Source: Fidelibacterota bacterium
GTDB lineage: Bacteria; Fidelibacterota; UBA2242
DNA: 15,459 bases
Reading direction: 5' to 3'
Assembly (NCBI GenBank): GCA_023133185.1
Contig: JAGLWX010000350.1
Span: 1-15,459 of the forward strand
Shown: piece after piece, positions 6,785-13,593 of the stretch
How positions within the stretch are numbered: position 1 is the stretch's first letter
Layout: each line of letters starts with the position of its first letter
Program-made: the position numbers and the translations under genes
The notes under the pieces: model-generated
Databases searched by the model: none
Seen by the model: only the letters and a program-made list of their open reading frames with translations
Told to the model about the DNA's origin: nothing

Positions 6785-7951
6785 ATGAAAAAATATTTAG
6801 TTGCTACGGCGTCATTTCTCATAATGATCTGTATTGGCGGCGTTTATGCATGGAGCATTTTTGTTCCGCCCTTGAAAGTGGAGCACGGTCTCACAACAGC
6901 ACATACACAGTTGATTTTTGGTTTTACTATTGCCATGTTCGCTATTGCGATGATTTTCGCCGGTAAAATCGAAAAGAAACACGGACCAAAGATTACAGCT
7001 CTTATCGGAGCGTTTCTTTTTAGCATGGGATATTTATTTGCGTCGTTTTCCAACGGTCGGGTACTGATACTCCTTATCGGTATCGGCATTTTATCAGGGT
7101 CGGGAATTTCCTTCGGATATGTTTGTTCACTGGCGACTCCTATAAAATGGTTTCCCCGTTATAAGGGCTTGATCACGGGACTGTCAGTCGCCGGTTTTGG
7201 AGGCGGCGCCATCTTACTTTCCTTTCTGGTAAAATATTTTCTTGGAAACGGATTACCGGTGTTGACGATATTTCGTATAGTGGGAATCGGTTATGGCGTA
7301 GTGGTTTTTCTTAGCGCTCTTATGTTTTCTGTCCCTGAAAAAATAAATAAAGAACCAATTGGCACATCTCAAAGTATCACAGAATTAATCAGTGATTCAA
7401 AACTGTGGGCGCTCTTTTTAGCTATGTTTGCCGGTACCTTCGCCGGTCTTCTTGTTATTGGAAATCTAAAACCAATCGGATTGTTTTATGGTGTAAATGA
7501 AGCCTATGCAACTACAGCAATAAGTTTCCTGGCAATCGGTAACATGATTGGAAGAGTATTTTGGGGATATATCTCTGATAAACTTGGAGGCAGAAGGTCG
7601 ATAATTATTGCGCTGCTCCTGCTCTCATTTTTTACAATAATGCTGCTTCCGGGAGCACAGAGTAATATAGCATTTCTGTTTCTTCCCTTTCTTGTAGGCT
7701 TGGGTTTTGGAGCAAATTTCGTTCTGTTCGCTACTGAAGTATCCCATCTTTATGGTATCAACAGGATAGGTGTGATTTATCCCTATGTCTTTTTATCATA
7801 CGGACTCGCCGGTATCATTGGTCCGTCGGTTGGCGGCTGGTTTTTTGACGTCATGCAATCTTATACGGTTCCCATTATTCTCTCGGCGGTAATTTGCTGC
7901 GGCGGTGCGATAGTATTTACTGTCCTGATTCCGGTGAATAAAGAAAATTAA
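6785..7951 (+). CDS. Major facilitator superfamily transporter, OFA (oxalate/formate antiporter-like) family
   Basis: A 388-residue inner-membrane protein with about twelve hydrophobic segments. The first helix contains GGVYAWSIF (18-26), a hallmark of the OFA family. A loop 2-3 motif is seen as GKIEKKHGPK (60-69) and its counterpart in the second half as GYISDKLGGRRS (261-272). WFPRYKGLITGLSVAGFGGG at 122-141 is also typical of OFA members. The family moves small carboxylates such as oxalate, formate, lactate or pyruvate; the substrate here is not determinable. GAGGGG at 6775-6780 lies four bases before ATG. It is 39 bases after the GNAT-like gene and may share its transcript. Confidence 0.9.
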   Translation: MKKYLVATASFLIMICIGGVYAWSIFVPPLKVEHGLTTAHTQLIFGFTIAMFAIAMIFAGKIEKKHGPKITALIGAFLFSMGYLFASFSNGRVLILLIGIGILSGSGISFGYVCSLATPIKWFPRYKGLITGLSVAGFGGGAILLSFLVKYFLGNGLPVLTIFRIVGIGYGVVVFLSALMFSVPEKINKEPIGTSQSITELISDSKLWALFLAMFAGTFAGLLVIGNLKPIGLFYGVNEAYATTAISFLAIGNMIGRVFWGYISDKLGGRRSIIIALLLLSFFTIMLLPGAQSNIAFLFLPFLVGLGFGANFVLFATEVSHLYGINRIGVIYPYVFLSYGLAGIIGPSVGGWFFDVMQSYTVPIILSAVICCGGAIVFTVLIPVNKEN

Positions 7952-7970
7952 TTATGAATATAGGAATACC

Positions 7971-8228
7971 CTGATAAAAAGAATTCCCATAGGCTTGCTT
8001 TTTTTTCTGGCTGCGGGGTTGTACTCCGTAGCCAATTGTTCCGGAGCACCTGTCCGCCAACAGTCAGTCAGGTGGGCAGCCCCGGAACGAGTGGAAGAAA
8101 AGTCTCAACAAGAAAATCCTTGTAAAAATAGAGTGTTTACAGGCTCGTCAGATTTATTAGGGACAAAAATTGTGGGGGGGAAAGAATTATCAGGTATTGA
8201 CAATTCGATCTGGTTTTTGGTAACTTAG
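7971..8228 (+). pseudogene. Decayed or atypical lipoprotein gene (possibly LPP20-like 5' fragment)
   Basis: The frame has no ATG. It can be read from CTG at 7971 (AGGAA just upstream) or TTG at 7995, and gives a lipoprotein-like signal: basic KR, then LLFFLAAGLYSVANC with a cysteine at a lipobox-like place, although asparagine before Cys is unusual. Later residues (APERVEEKSQQENP, then RVFTGSSD) recall the PEWV...P...F.GS pattern of LPP20-type lipoproteins, which I recall near CsgG/FlgO-like genes. The frame stops at 8228, far short of such a protein. ATG at 7954 opens only a six-codon frame, so the true start may have been shifted out of frame. Reading as a remnant is an inference; it could be chance. 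Confidence 0.3.
8038..8088 (+). repeat. Long imperfect hairpin inside the lipoprotein-like remnant
   Basis: Outer stem 8038-8044 with 8082-8088 (gttccgg/ccggaac, 7 bp). After an asymmetric internal loop (five bases against two) comes an inner stem 8050-8058 with 8071-8079 (9 bp, two of them G-U), closed by a 12-base loop. It is much more GC-rich than its surroundings. No T tract follows directly. It may be an inserted dispersed palindrome or a structured RNA in the leader of the CsgG-VWA gene. Confidence 0.6.
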
Positions 8229-8249
8229 GTAAGACAAGGGGGAAATGAT

Positions 8250-8339
8250 ATGAAGTTAAAAGCAATCTTTTTGATTTCTCTGAAAATAATTTTCATTGAC
8301 TATTCGGAACATATTTGCAATTTTGACGTCTATAATTAA
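8250..8339 (+). CDS. Orphan 29-residue ORF with strong ribosome binding site
   Basis: ATG 8250 is preceded by AAGGGGGA (8236-8243). The frame codes for a peptide that begins like a signal peptide (MKLKAIFLIS) and ends with TAA at 8337-8339, 39 bases before the next real start. It could be a small leader peptide, or the surviving start of a secreted-protein gene whose body was lost by deletion. I do not recognise it. Confidence 0.35.
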   Translation: MKLKAIFLISLKIIFIDYSEHICNFDVYN

Positions 8340-8368
8340 CAGATGCTTAATATGATTGCCATATTCAC

Positions 8369-8374
8369 AGGAGG
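8369..8374 (+). promoter_or_regulatory. Ribosome binding site deciding the CsgG-VWA gene start
   Basis: AGGAGG lies four bases before ATG 8379. The in-frame ATG at 8343 has no such site and would push the signal peptide inside the protein, so 8379 is the likely start. Confidence 0.85.
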
Positions 8375-8378
8375 AAGT

Positions 8379-10640
8379 ATGTCTGCTAAAAGGCATTTTA
8401 CGTTACGATTAGCATTCATTGCAGCGGCGTTGTTATGTCAGCTGAATGCCCAGTCAAATCTCAGGATTGCAGTCCTGGATTTTCAAAATCTGACCGGGCG
8501 TGAGGAAATGAAATTTCTCGAAAAAGCTATCCCCGAAATTTTAATAACCGATCTGACACTTTGTGATAAAATCACTATTGTTGAACGATCACGGATGCAG
8601 GATATTCTTGATGAGATGCAACTTGCCCTGTCCGGTGTAATTGATGAAGAGACGGCAGTGGAAATTGGGACGATGGCGGGGGCGAATGCCATTTTGGTAG
8701 GAAGTATTACCGTGGGTGGTGAAATGTACCGGATCGATTCCCGGCTGGTTGATGTCGCTACGGCTGAAGTGCTTCTAACAGAGAAGAAAGACTGGCTGTC
8801 CGAGGATGAAATCATCCGGGCTGTCGATGAACTTGCTGAGGCAATCATACAGCAGTTAACCGGCGAGTTCGTTGATATGAGTTCCGATTTTTCTTATGAA
8901 CCGTTAACCTATTATGAAGACCGGGTGTTGACGATGGAAACGGCGCTGGACAAACCGGTCTGGCTGAATGGCAGCGGCGAACCGGTTTACCTTCAGGTGG
9001 ATATTTATTCAAAGGAAGTATCTCGCCGGGAACGGATTCCGCTGAATATTGCCCTTGTGATTGACCGCAGCGGCAGTATGGCGTCGGAACGGAAACTGGA
9101 CTACGCCAAACAGGCGGCGGAATTTGTGGTACGGAATCTGAATCGTGAAGATATCCTGTCACTTGTGACTTATGAATCACAGGTTCAGGTGATTCTTCCC
9201 GCTCAAGTAGTCCAAAATAAGCGTAACATCTTATCAATAATAAAGAGCATCAATACCGGTGGATCAACTAATCTCAGCGGCGGAATGCTTGAAGGCTATT
9301 CACAAACCGCCAAACATTGGAAAACCAGCCAGGTGAACCGGGTGCTGTTGCTGTCGGATGGTCTGGCGAACCAGGGAATTACAAGATCGGAAAAATTACA
9401 GGCAATTTGTCAAGATAAAATATCAAAAGGGATGTCAATTTCGACCTTTGGCGTCGGGGCGGATTTTGATGAAGACCTGATGTTGAATCTGGCGGAACAT
9501 GGCAATGGAAATTATTATTTTATCGGCTCGCCGGACCAGATACCAACGATCTTTTCAAGAGAGATGACCGGTTTATTGGCAGTGGCTGCTCAGAATGTCA
9601 GAATCGCGGTTGAGACAGCGCCCAGAGTCAAAGTGGAAAAAGTATTTGGCTATTTACAGGATACACGGCAAAACCGGACTGAAGTTTCATTAGGCGATGT
9701 GTTCTCCAACGATCACTATACAGTTACTTTTAAGCTGAGCTTACCGGCGAATATCGGGGATTCCCTGCAATTGGCGAAGGTTTCATTGTCTTATGATGAT
9801 GTGATTAATAACGGTGACCGAATCAAGACCGGCGCCCCGGTTTGTATCTATGGAACTTCTACTCCAGACGAAAGGGACAATTATTTGAATCCCAATGTGA
9901 GTGCACAGGTTACATTGTTATATTCGGCTCAGCAGATTCAGAGTGCGATTCAAAAGATCGACGATGGAAATATTGATGATACCCGCAAAGAATTAGGAAA
10001 ACAATTAACCCTGGTATCCGGTTCCGCACAAAAATATAAAAGTCCGGCCCTCAAAAAGCAGATTTTGACAATTCACAAATATACTCAAATCCTGGATGAT
10101 GCAGATAGAAAATCCGGGGGAAAACAATGGGCAAAAAAGACGTTAAATGATTTTGATAATAATACCAGGAATGAAATCAGGGCTACTCAAAAAGCGGCGA
10201 AATACGACTTGTATCAGTTCGGAAAAGGGAAAGAAGATCTCAAATTATTTGAAAAACCGATAAATACGGATACTGACCCATCGGAAAAAGAAGTTATTAC
10301 CGAACCAAAACCCTCTCCGTCACCAGACCCCCGGAAAGAAATCATTAGGAAAGGTAAAAAGCCAACACCAGATCCGGATGTAATCGATTCCCGTGAGAAT
10401 AAAAGTATAGATATCCGGAAGAGGAAAACACCATCTCCCCAAAGAAAACCGGTCATAGGTCCTCAGAAAAAAACGCCCAAGCTGAAACAGACACCCGAGT
10501 CCACAGAAACGAAGCAATTAAAATCTTCAGGAACGAAGAGGACTTCAAAACAAGAACCTGAAAAAAAGGACAAACCGGTTTCACAGAGCACTGATGATCA
10601 GACGACTAATAAAAAACCATCTGTGAAAAATAAAAATTAG
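8379..10640 (+). CDS. Exported CsgG/FlgO-like and von Willebrand factor A fusion protein
   Basis: A 753-residue protein when started at 8379. Residues 1-24 are a signal peptide ending LNAQ. Residues 27-165 form a CsgG/FlgO/TolB-like domain: LRIAVLDFQNLTG, then TIVERSRMQDIL, then GANAILVGSITVGG and ID.RLVDVATAEVL. Residues 220-400 are a von Willebrand A domain with a complete MIDAS metal site: D229, S231 and S233 in DRSGSM, T297 in GGSTNL, and D327 in LLLSDG. A beta-rich part reaches about 500 and a helical part about 620. The last 130 residues are Lys/Pro/Thr-rich and look disordered. It probably acts in the periplasm or envelope, binding another protein in a metal-dependent way; no target is evident. 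The VWA part resembles YfbK/chloride-channel-like VWA proteins. No terminator follows. Confidence 0.82.
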   Translation: MSAKRHFTLRLAFIAAALLCQLNAQSNLRIAVLDFQNLTGREEMKFLEKAIPEILITDLTLCDKITIVERSRMQDILDEMQLALSGVIDEETAVEIGTMAGANAILVGSITVGGEMYRIDSRLVDVATAEVLLTEKKDWLSEDEIIRAVDELAEAIIQQLTGEFVDMSSDFSYEPLTYYEDRVLTMETALDKPVWLNGSGEPVYLQVDIYSKEVSRRERIPLNIALVIDRSGSMASERKLDYAKQAAEFVVRNLNREDILSLVTYESQVQVILPAQVVQNKRNILSIIKSINTGGSTNLSGGMLEGYSQTAKHWKTSQVNRVLLLSDGLANQGITRSEKLQAICQDKISKGMSISTFGVGADFDEDLMLNLAEHGNGNYYFIGSPDQIPTIFSREMTGLLAVAAQNVRIAVETAPRVKVEKVFGYLQDTRQNRTEVSLGDVFSNDHYTVTFKLSLPANIGDSLQLAKVSLSYDDVINNGDRIKTGAPVCIYGTSTPDERDNYLNPNVSAQVTLLYSAQQIQSAIQKIDDGNIDDTRKELGKQLTLVSGSAQKYKSPALKKQILTIHKYTQILDDADRKSGGKQWAKKTLNDFDNNTRNEIRATQKAAKYDLYQFGKGKEDLKLFEKPINTDTDPSEKEVITEPKPSPSPDPRKEIIRKGKKPTPDPDVIDSRENKSIDIRKRKTPSPQRKPVIGPQKKTPKLKQTPESTETKQLKSSGTKRTSKQEPEKKDKPVSQSTDDQTTNKKPSVKNKN

Positions 10641-10690
10641 GGCAATAACACAAATAAGATAAAGAGATTCTTCACTTTCTGTCGGTATGA

Positions 10691-10888
10691 AAGTTAGGGA
10701 ATACGAATTACATCCGAAAAATCATGGATATTGAAGCGGTAAGAGTCAATCCCGACATTCCTGAGGATTACTTTACTTCACGATATTTTTCACTATTATT
10801 CCAAATAGACAGGATGATATGTAACGGGACCAGGGCTGGATATAAAACCGCCATCTCTGGACCCACACATTTTAGACCCAGGGAATAA
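10691..10888 (+). pseudogene. Possible 3' remnant of an outer-membrane lipoprotein-sorting (LolA-like) gene
   Basis: An open frame between TGA at 10688-10690 and TAA at 10886-10888 reads NYIRKIMDIEAVRVNPDIP followed by EDYFTSRYF. The pattern V-x-V-N-P-x-I-P-x-x-x-F-T-x-R-Y is what I recall at the C-terminus of outer-membrane lipoprotein-sorting proteins (LolA-like). The rest of such a gene, about 230 codons, is missing, and the residues after RYF do not look like a protein. The frame overlaps the end of the minus-strand lipoprotein gene by 17 bases. This may be the stump of a deleted gene, or a chance match. Confidence 0.3.
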
Positions 10889-11594
10889 TATATAACATAT
10901 AATAACCAATATCGGCAGTGTTGGCTGCCTGAATTTTCAGGATATAGTAACCGGCTTGATCGGGTTGCCACTCAAAAATCTGCACCGCTGAATCGCCTTC
11001 CGGAATCCCGGTTTCCACTAAATTTCCGTTTTCATCATACATTGTCATCTGGATATTTGTGACCGAGCATTGCGCGGCGCTTATAAAAATATTATATCCA
11101 TGATTGGTATAGGCATAAAACTTGATGCAATCAATATCTCCTGCAGGCATTATGGACATATGCATATCATTTGGTTCGTCATCAACGGGGGTAACTAATA
11201 GCGCAGATGCCAGATCGTTATTGGGTTCATATTTATCGTGATCGGGAACGTTGGCTTCCACCACTTCGCTGAAATCACTGGTTCCGAATTTATTTTCAGC
11301 CTTGACCGCATAATAACGTTCAAAATAATTATAGTCGAAGTCATCGTACCACGCTTCATCAGGATCAGCAATCAGCTCAAAGGTTTCCGGGTCATCATTG
11401 TCACCCCGGTAAACTTCGTATTGTGAAACACCTGTTGCGTCTTCCCAATGCAGCTCGACATAGTCGCCCTCCTCATTATATACAGCAGTTAAGTCTCCCG
11501 GTACTTCAGGCTTCTCAAAAAAGGAACAGGAAACAAAGAAAATCAAGACCAAAAAACAAGAAAAAACCAAAATGAAAGAAATTCTGGAATGCAT
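10872..11594 (-). CDS. Lipoprotein with fibronectin type III and PPC domains
   Basis: A 240-residue lipoprotein when started at ATG 11594. The signal peptide ends in a lipobox-like FFVSC with lipidated C23. Residues about 27-112 form a fibronectin III domain: PGDLTAVYNEEGDYVELHWED, then YEVYRGD, then RYYAVKAENKFGTSDFSEVV. Residues about 116-240 match the bacterial pre-peptidase C-terminal (PPC) domain: YEPNNDLASA, then GDIDCIKFYAY, and finally DQAGYYILKI. PPC domains usually sit at the end of secreted proteases; here no peptidase is attached, so the protein is probably a surface or periplasmic binding module. It is convergent with the CsgG-VWA gene. The start 14 codons upstream (11636) is rejected because AGGGGG lies just before the 11594 ATG. 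Confidence 0.85.
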   Translation of the reverse strand: MHSRISFILVFSCFLVLIFFVSCSFFEKPEVPGDLTAVYNEEGDYVELHWEDATGVSQYEVYRGDNDDPETFELIADPDEAWYDDFDYNYFERYYAVKAENKFGTSDFSEVVEANVPDHDKYEPNNDLASALLVTPVDDEPNDMHMSIMPAGDIDCIKFYAYTNHGYNIFISAAQCSVTNIQMTMYDENGNLVETGIPEGDSAVQIFEWQPDQAGYYILKIQAANTADIGYYMLYIIPWV

Positions 11595-11599
11595 TTTTA

Positions 11600-11605
11600 C
11601 CCCCT
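11600..11605 (-). promoter_or_regulatory. Ribosome binding site of the FnIII-PPC lipoprotein
   Basis: On the minus strand AGGGGG lies five bases before the ATG whose first base is 11594. It fixes the start so that the signal peptide begins MHSRISF. Confidence 0.8.
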
Positions 11606-11636
11606 GCGATTTTTTCAATTTTTCAAATTTCAACAT

Positions 11637-12070
11637 ATTAAAAACTAATCTCCCGATAATTTAATTCCAAGTGAAAATTAAGCGAATTGGGAATAATACC
11701 TATGTTTCTACAAAATTACAGAGCTTGTTATTCTGAACGGAACGTAGTGAAATGAAGAATCTCAAAGAGACCTCTTCGAGGGAATGACATCATTTTTTAT
11801 GGCGTTTTGACATTGATATTTTGCAATATAATCGACTTTTCGGTCAAACTCTATTTATTTCGTATTTTTCACCGGCGCCTGCGCTCCCGCGTTGACACCC
11901 AAGTTTCCGCCTACTGACCGTTAATCTGCATTCCTACCGTCTCACCGCAAGAGCGGAGAAACGAGCAAAAAGTAAACCGGAGCATTTAGAAATAATTAAT
12001 TGTATATATTGAAATTGTTGGCGCTCTCACGGAAAGTGATTAATTTACCGCATAACAAAGAGGATTTTGT
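11637..12070. other. Non-coding gap between divergent genes
   Basis: This space separates the minus-strand lipoprotein gene from the plus-strand channel gene and must hold promoters for both, but I could not pick out convincing -35/-10 pairs. It contains a dispersed repeat (11727-11791) and a more GC-rich stretch at about 11870-11960 with no open frame or clear fold. AAAGAGGA at 12057-12064 is the ribosome binding site of the channel gene. Confidence 0.6.
11727..11791. repeat. Dispersed intergenic repeat (ttctgaacgga...gaagaatctc type)
   Basis: The unit runs from tgttattctgaacgga, through gtgaaatgaagaatctcaaa, to gggaatgaca. Its ends are roughly inverted: tgttattc at 11727-11734 matches the complement of gaatgaca with one difference. 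I recall closely similar units repeated many times in genomes of Bacteroidota and related phyla. A shorter, more eroded echo (gagattcttca) is at 10664-10674 after the CsgG-VWA gene. No coding function. Confidence 0.6.
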
Positions 12071-13354
12071 ATGTACCGACTGATTGTAAAATACTGGAAA
12101 TATTCTTTATTTGTTCTTCTTGTAGGGACAGCCGGACTGTCTTTTTTGCAAACAGGAATGGTTTCCAAAGCAGGTATTGCCAGATATTTTGAAGCATTCT
12201 ATTATTCACTTTCATTATTTATCATTGGTGGTTTGGACATTGGATTGCCTTCCGGCGGATCCAGCATAACGCTGACACTTTTATGGATTTGTTATTTTTT
12301 AGCGCCGTTAGTGACCTTAAGCGTAGTATATCAGGTGATTCAGGAGAAGGTGTTAAGCCGTTTTGCTCCGCGGTTCAAAAATCATTCGGTCGTTTGCGGG
12401 CTGGGAAGAAATGGAAAACTGATTTATGATCTGATCAAAGAACACGAATCAAAAAATCACCGCATCGTTGTAATTGAAAAAGACGAAAACAATCCGCGAA
12501 GTGTCTATTTGCGCAAGAGCCGGACAACCTGGTGGCTGAAAGATGATTTCACCCTTTTACCGGTTTTACGGCGCGCCAGTGTTCATAAAGCAAAGAGAGT
12601 TTATATTACAACCAACCTGGATCTTACGAATCTTAACGCATTAGTAATGATCCAGGGCATGCAGGATCGTCGCAAAGACCTTAAAACCTATTTTCATCTC
12701 GGCAATCTCGGCCTGCACGATATTTGGCAGCAGAGTTTTCTAAAGGATCCTATATATGCCGGGGTAAAAATCTTCAACGGCTACCAGGTAGTGACACGGC
12801 GACTGTACAGGCGTTGGGTGCTTGAACGAAAGTATCTGGATTCCGGAGGTAATATATTAATCATTCTGGGTTATGGACAATTTGGTCAAATGCTGTTTAA
12901 TCATCTGGCAAATGATAAGGATCGTCAAACCCATGATGACATTGTTGTCGTAACCCGGCGGTTGAATATTGATCTGAAGAAACGCAAATTTCAGTGGGCG
13001 CAAGAGCATGCCGCCATGGGATGTTTTATCCATAATCCCATCGAAGGTGATGTTCATACCTCGGACATGTGGGAGATACTGGCGCGTATAATTCGTGACA
13101 GTAAAAAGAATGCAATTCTCTTTTTGTGCCGGGATAATGACATGGAAAATCTGGAACTGGCAGTGAATATGAAACTGGGCGGACCGGACGAACTACGCCG
13201 GGCAACGATTTTTTGCCGGCTCTACAGTCACACTGCTCGTGAAATCAACGATATTCTTGAGAAAAGTATTACCCCCGAACAGTCACGGGATATTGTGATC
13301 TTTCCCATGCAGGAAGAACTCAAAGAAGCCTTCCATGAAGAACTGTTTGATTAG
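12071..13354 (+). CDS. Two-TM channel-like membrane protein with twin RCK (TrkA-N) domains
   Basis: A 427-residue inner-membrane protein. Hydrophobic segments at about 11-28 and 67-90 enclose a pore-loop-like stretch, YYSLSLFIIGGLDIGLPSGG (44-63). Two Rossmann domains follow: the first with GLGRNG at 110-115 and VVIEKD at 133-138, the second with GYGQFG at 267-272. This is the layout of RCK-gated potassium channels, in which cytosolic nucleotide-binding domains control the pore. However, the selectivity filter is not TVGYG, so potassium selectivity cannot be assumed. I recall related bacterial NAD-binding proteins with a similarly altered LQLF...GG loop. It may conduct another ion or act as a sensor. 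ATG 12071 has AAAGAGGA six bases upstream. It stands alone between long gaps. Confidence 0.8.
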   Translation: MYRLIVKYWKYSLFVLLVGTAGLSFLQTGMVSKAGIARYFEAFYYSLSLFIIGGLDIGLPSGGSSITLTLLWICYFLAPLVTLSVVYQVIQEKVLSRFAPRFKNHSVVCGLGRNGKLIYDLIKEHESKNHRIVVIEKDENNPRSVYLRKSRTTWWLKDDFTLLPVLRRASVHKAKRVYITTNLDLTNLNALVMIQGMQDRRKDLKTYFHLGNLGLHDIWQQSFLKDPIYAGVKIFNGYQVVTRRLYRRWVLERKYLDSGGNILIILGYGQFGQMLFNHLANDKDRQTHDDIVVVTRRLNIDLKKRKFQWAQEHAAMGCFIHNPIEGDVHTSDMWEILARIIRDSKKNAILFLCRDNDMENLELAVNMKLGGPDELRRATIFCRLYSHTAREINDILEKSITPEQSRDIVIFPMQEELKEAFHEELFD

Positions 13355-13450
13355 TGGTTAGTCTATTTAGAGTCTGTCTATAAAGTCGTTTTTCTCGATA
13401 AATTGAAATTTATACCTTACCTTTTTATCTTTATTTTTATATTAAACATC

Positions 13451-13480
13451 ACTTTGTGTCTTGGTGTCTTAGTGGCTATG
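13451..13480. repeat. Dispersed repeat of ctttgtg/tcttggtg/tcttagtgg type
   Basis: Three successive near-identical 7-8-base units (ctttgtg, tcttggtg, tcttagtg) followed by gcta lie in the 239-base gap before topA. The reverse complement reads like cactaagacaccaagacac, a phrase I recall as a common intergenic repeat in many bacterial genomes. The rest of the gap 13355-13593 is AT-rich, with only weak AT palindromes and no gene. Confidence 0.55.
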
Positions 13481-13593
13481 AATAATTCAGGTAAGAAAGG
13501 AATCTCCTCACAATTTGAGTAGAGAAATTTTTCGCAAAAATTATTGGAATTACGGATATACTTTGTAAATTTCCCCGCCGTAAGGAAAACATT

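Noticed and set aside
8331..8336. TATAAT as a -10 promoter element
   Set aside because: A TTGACT lies at 8296-8301 but the spacing of 29 bases is far too long, and no other -35 match at 16-18 bases was found.
8343..8378. Earlier ATG for the CsgG-VWA gene
   Set aside because: AGGAGG lies before ATG 8379 and the signal peptide begins there.
8483..9237. Long minus-strand open frames opposite the CsgG-VWA gene
   Set aside because: They are antisense shadows with no domain pattern, while the plus frame has clear domains throughout.
13526..13543. AT-only palindrome before topA as a terminator
   Set aside because: The 7-bp stem is A/T only with a three-base loop and no following T tract on the expected strand.
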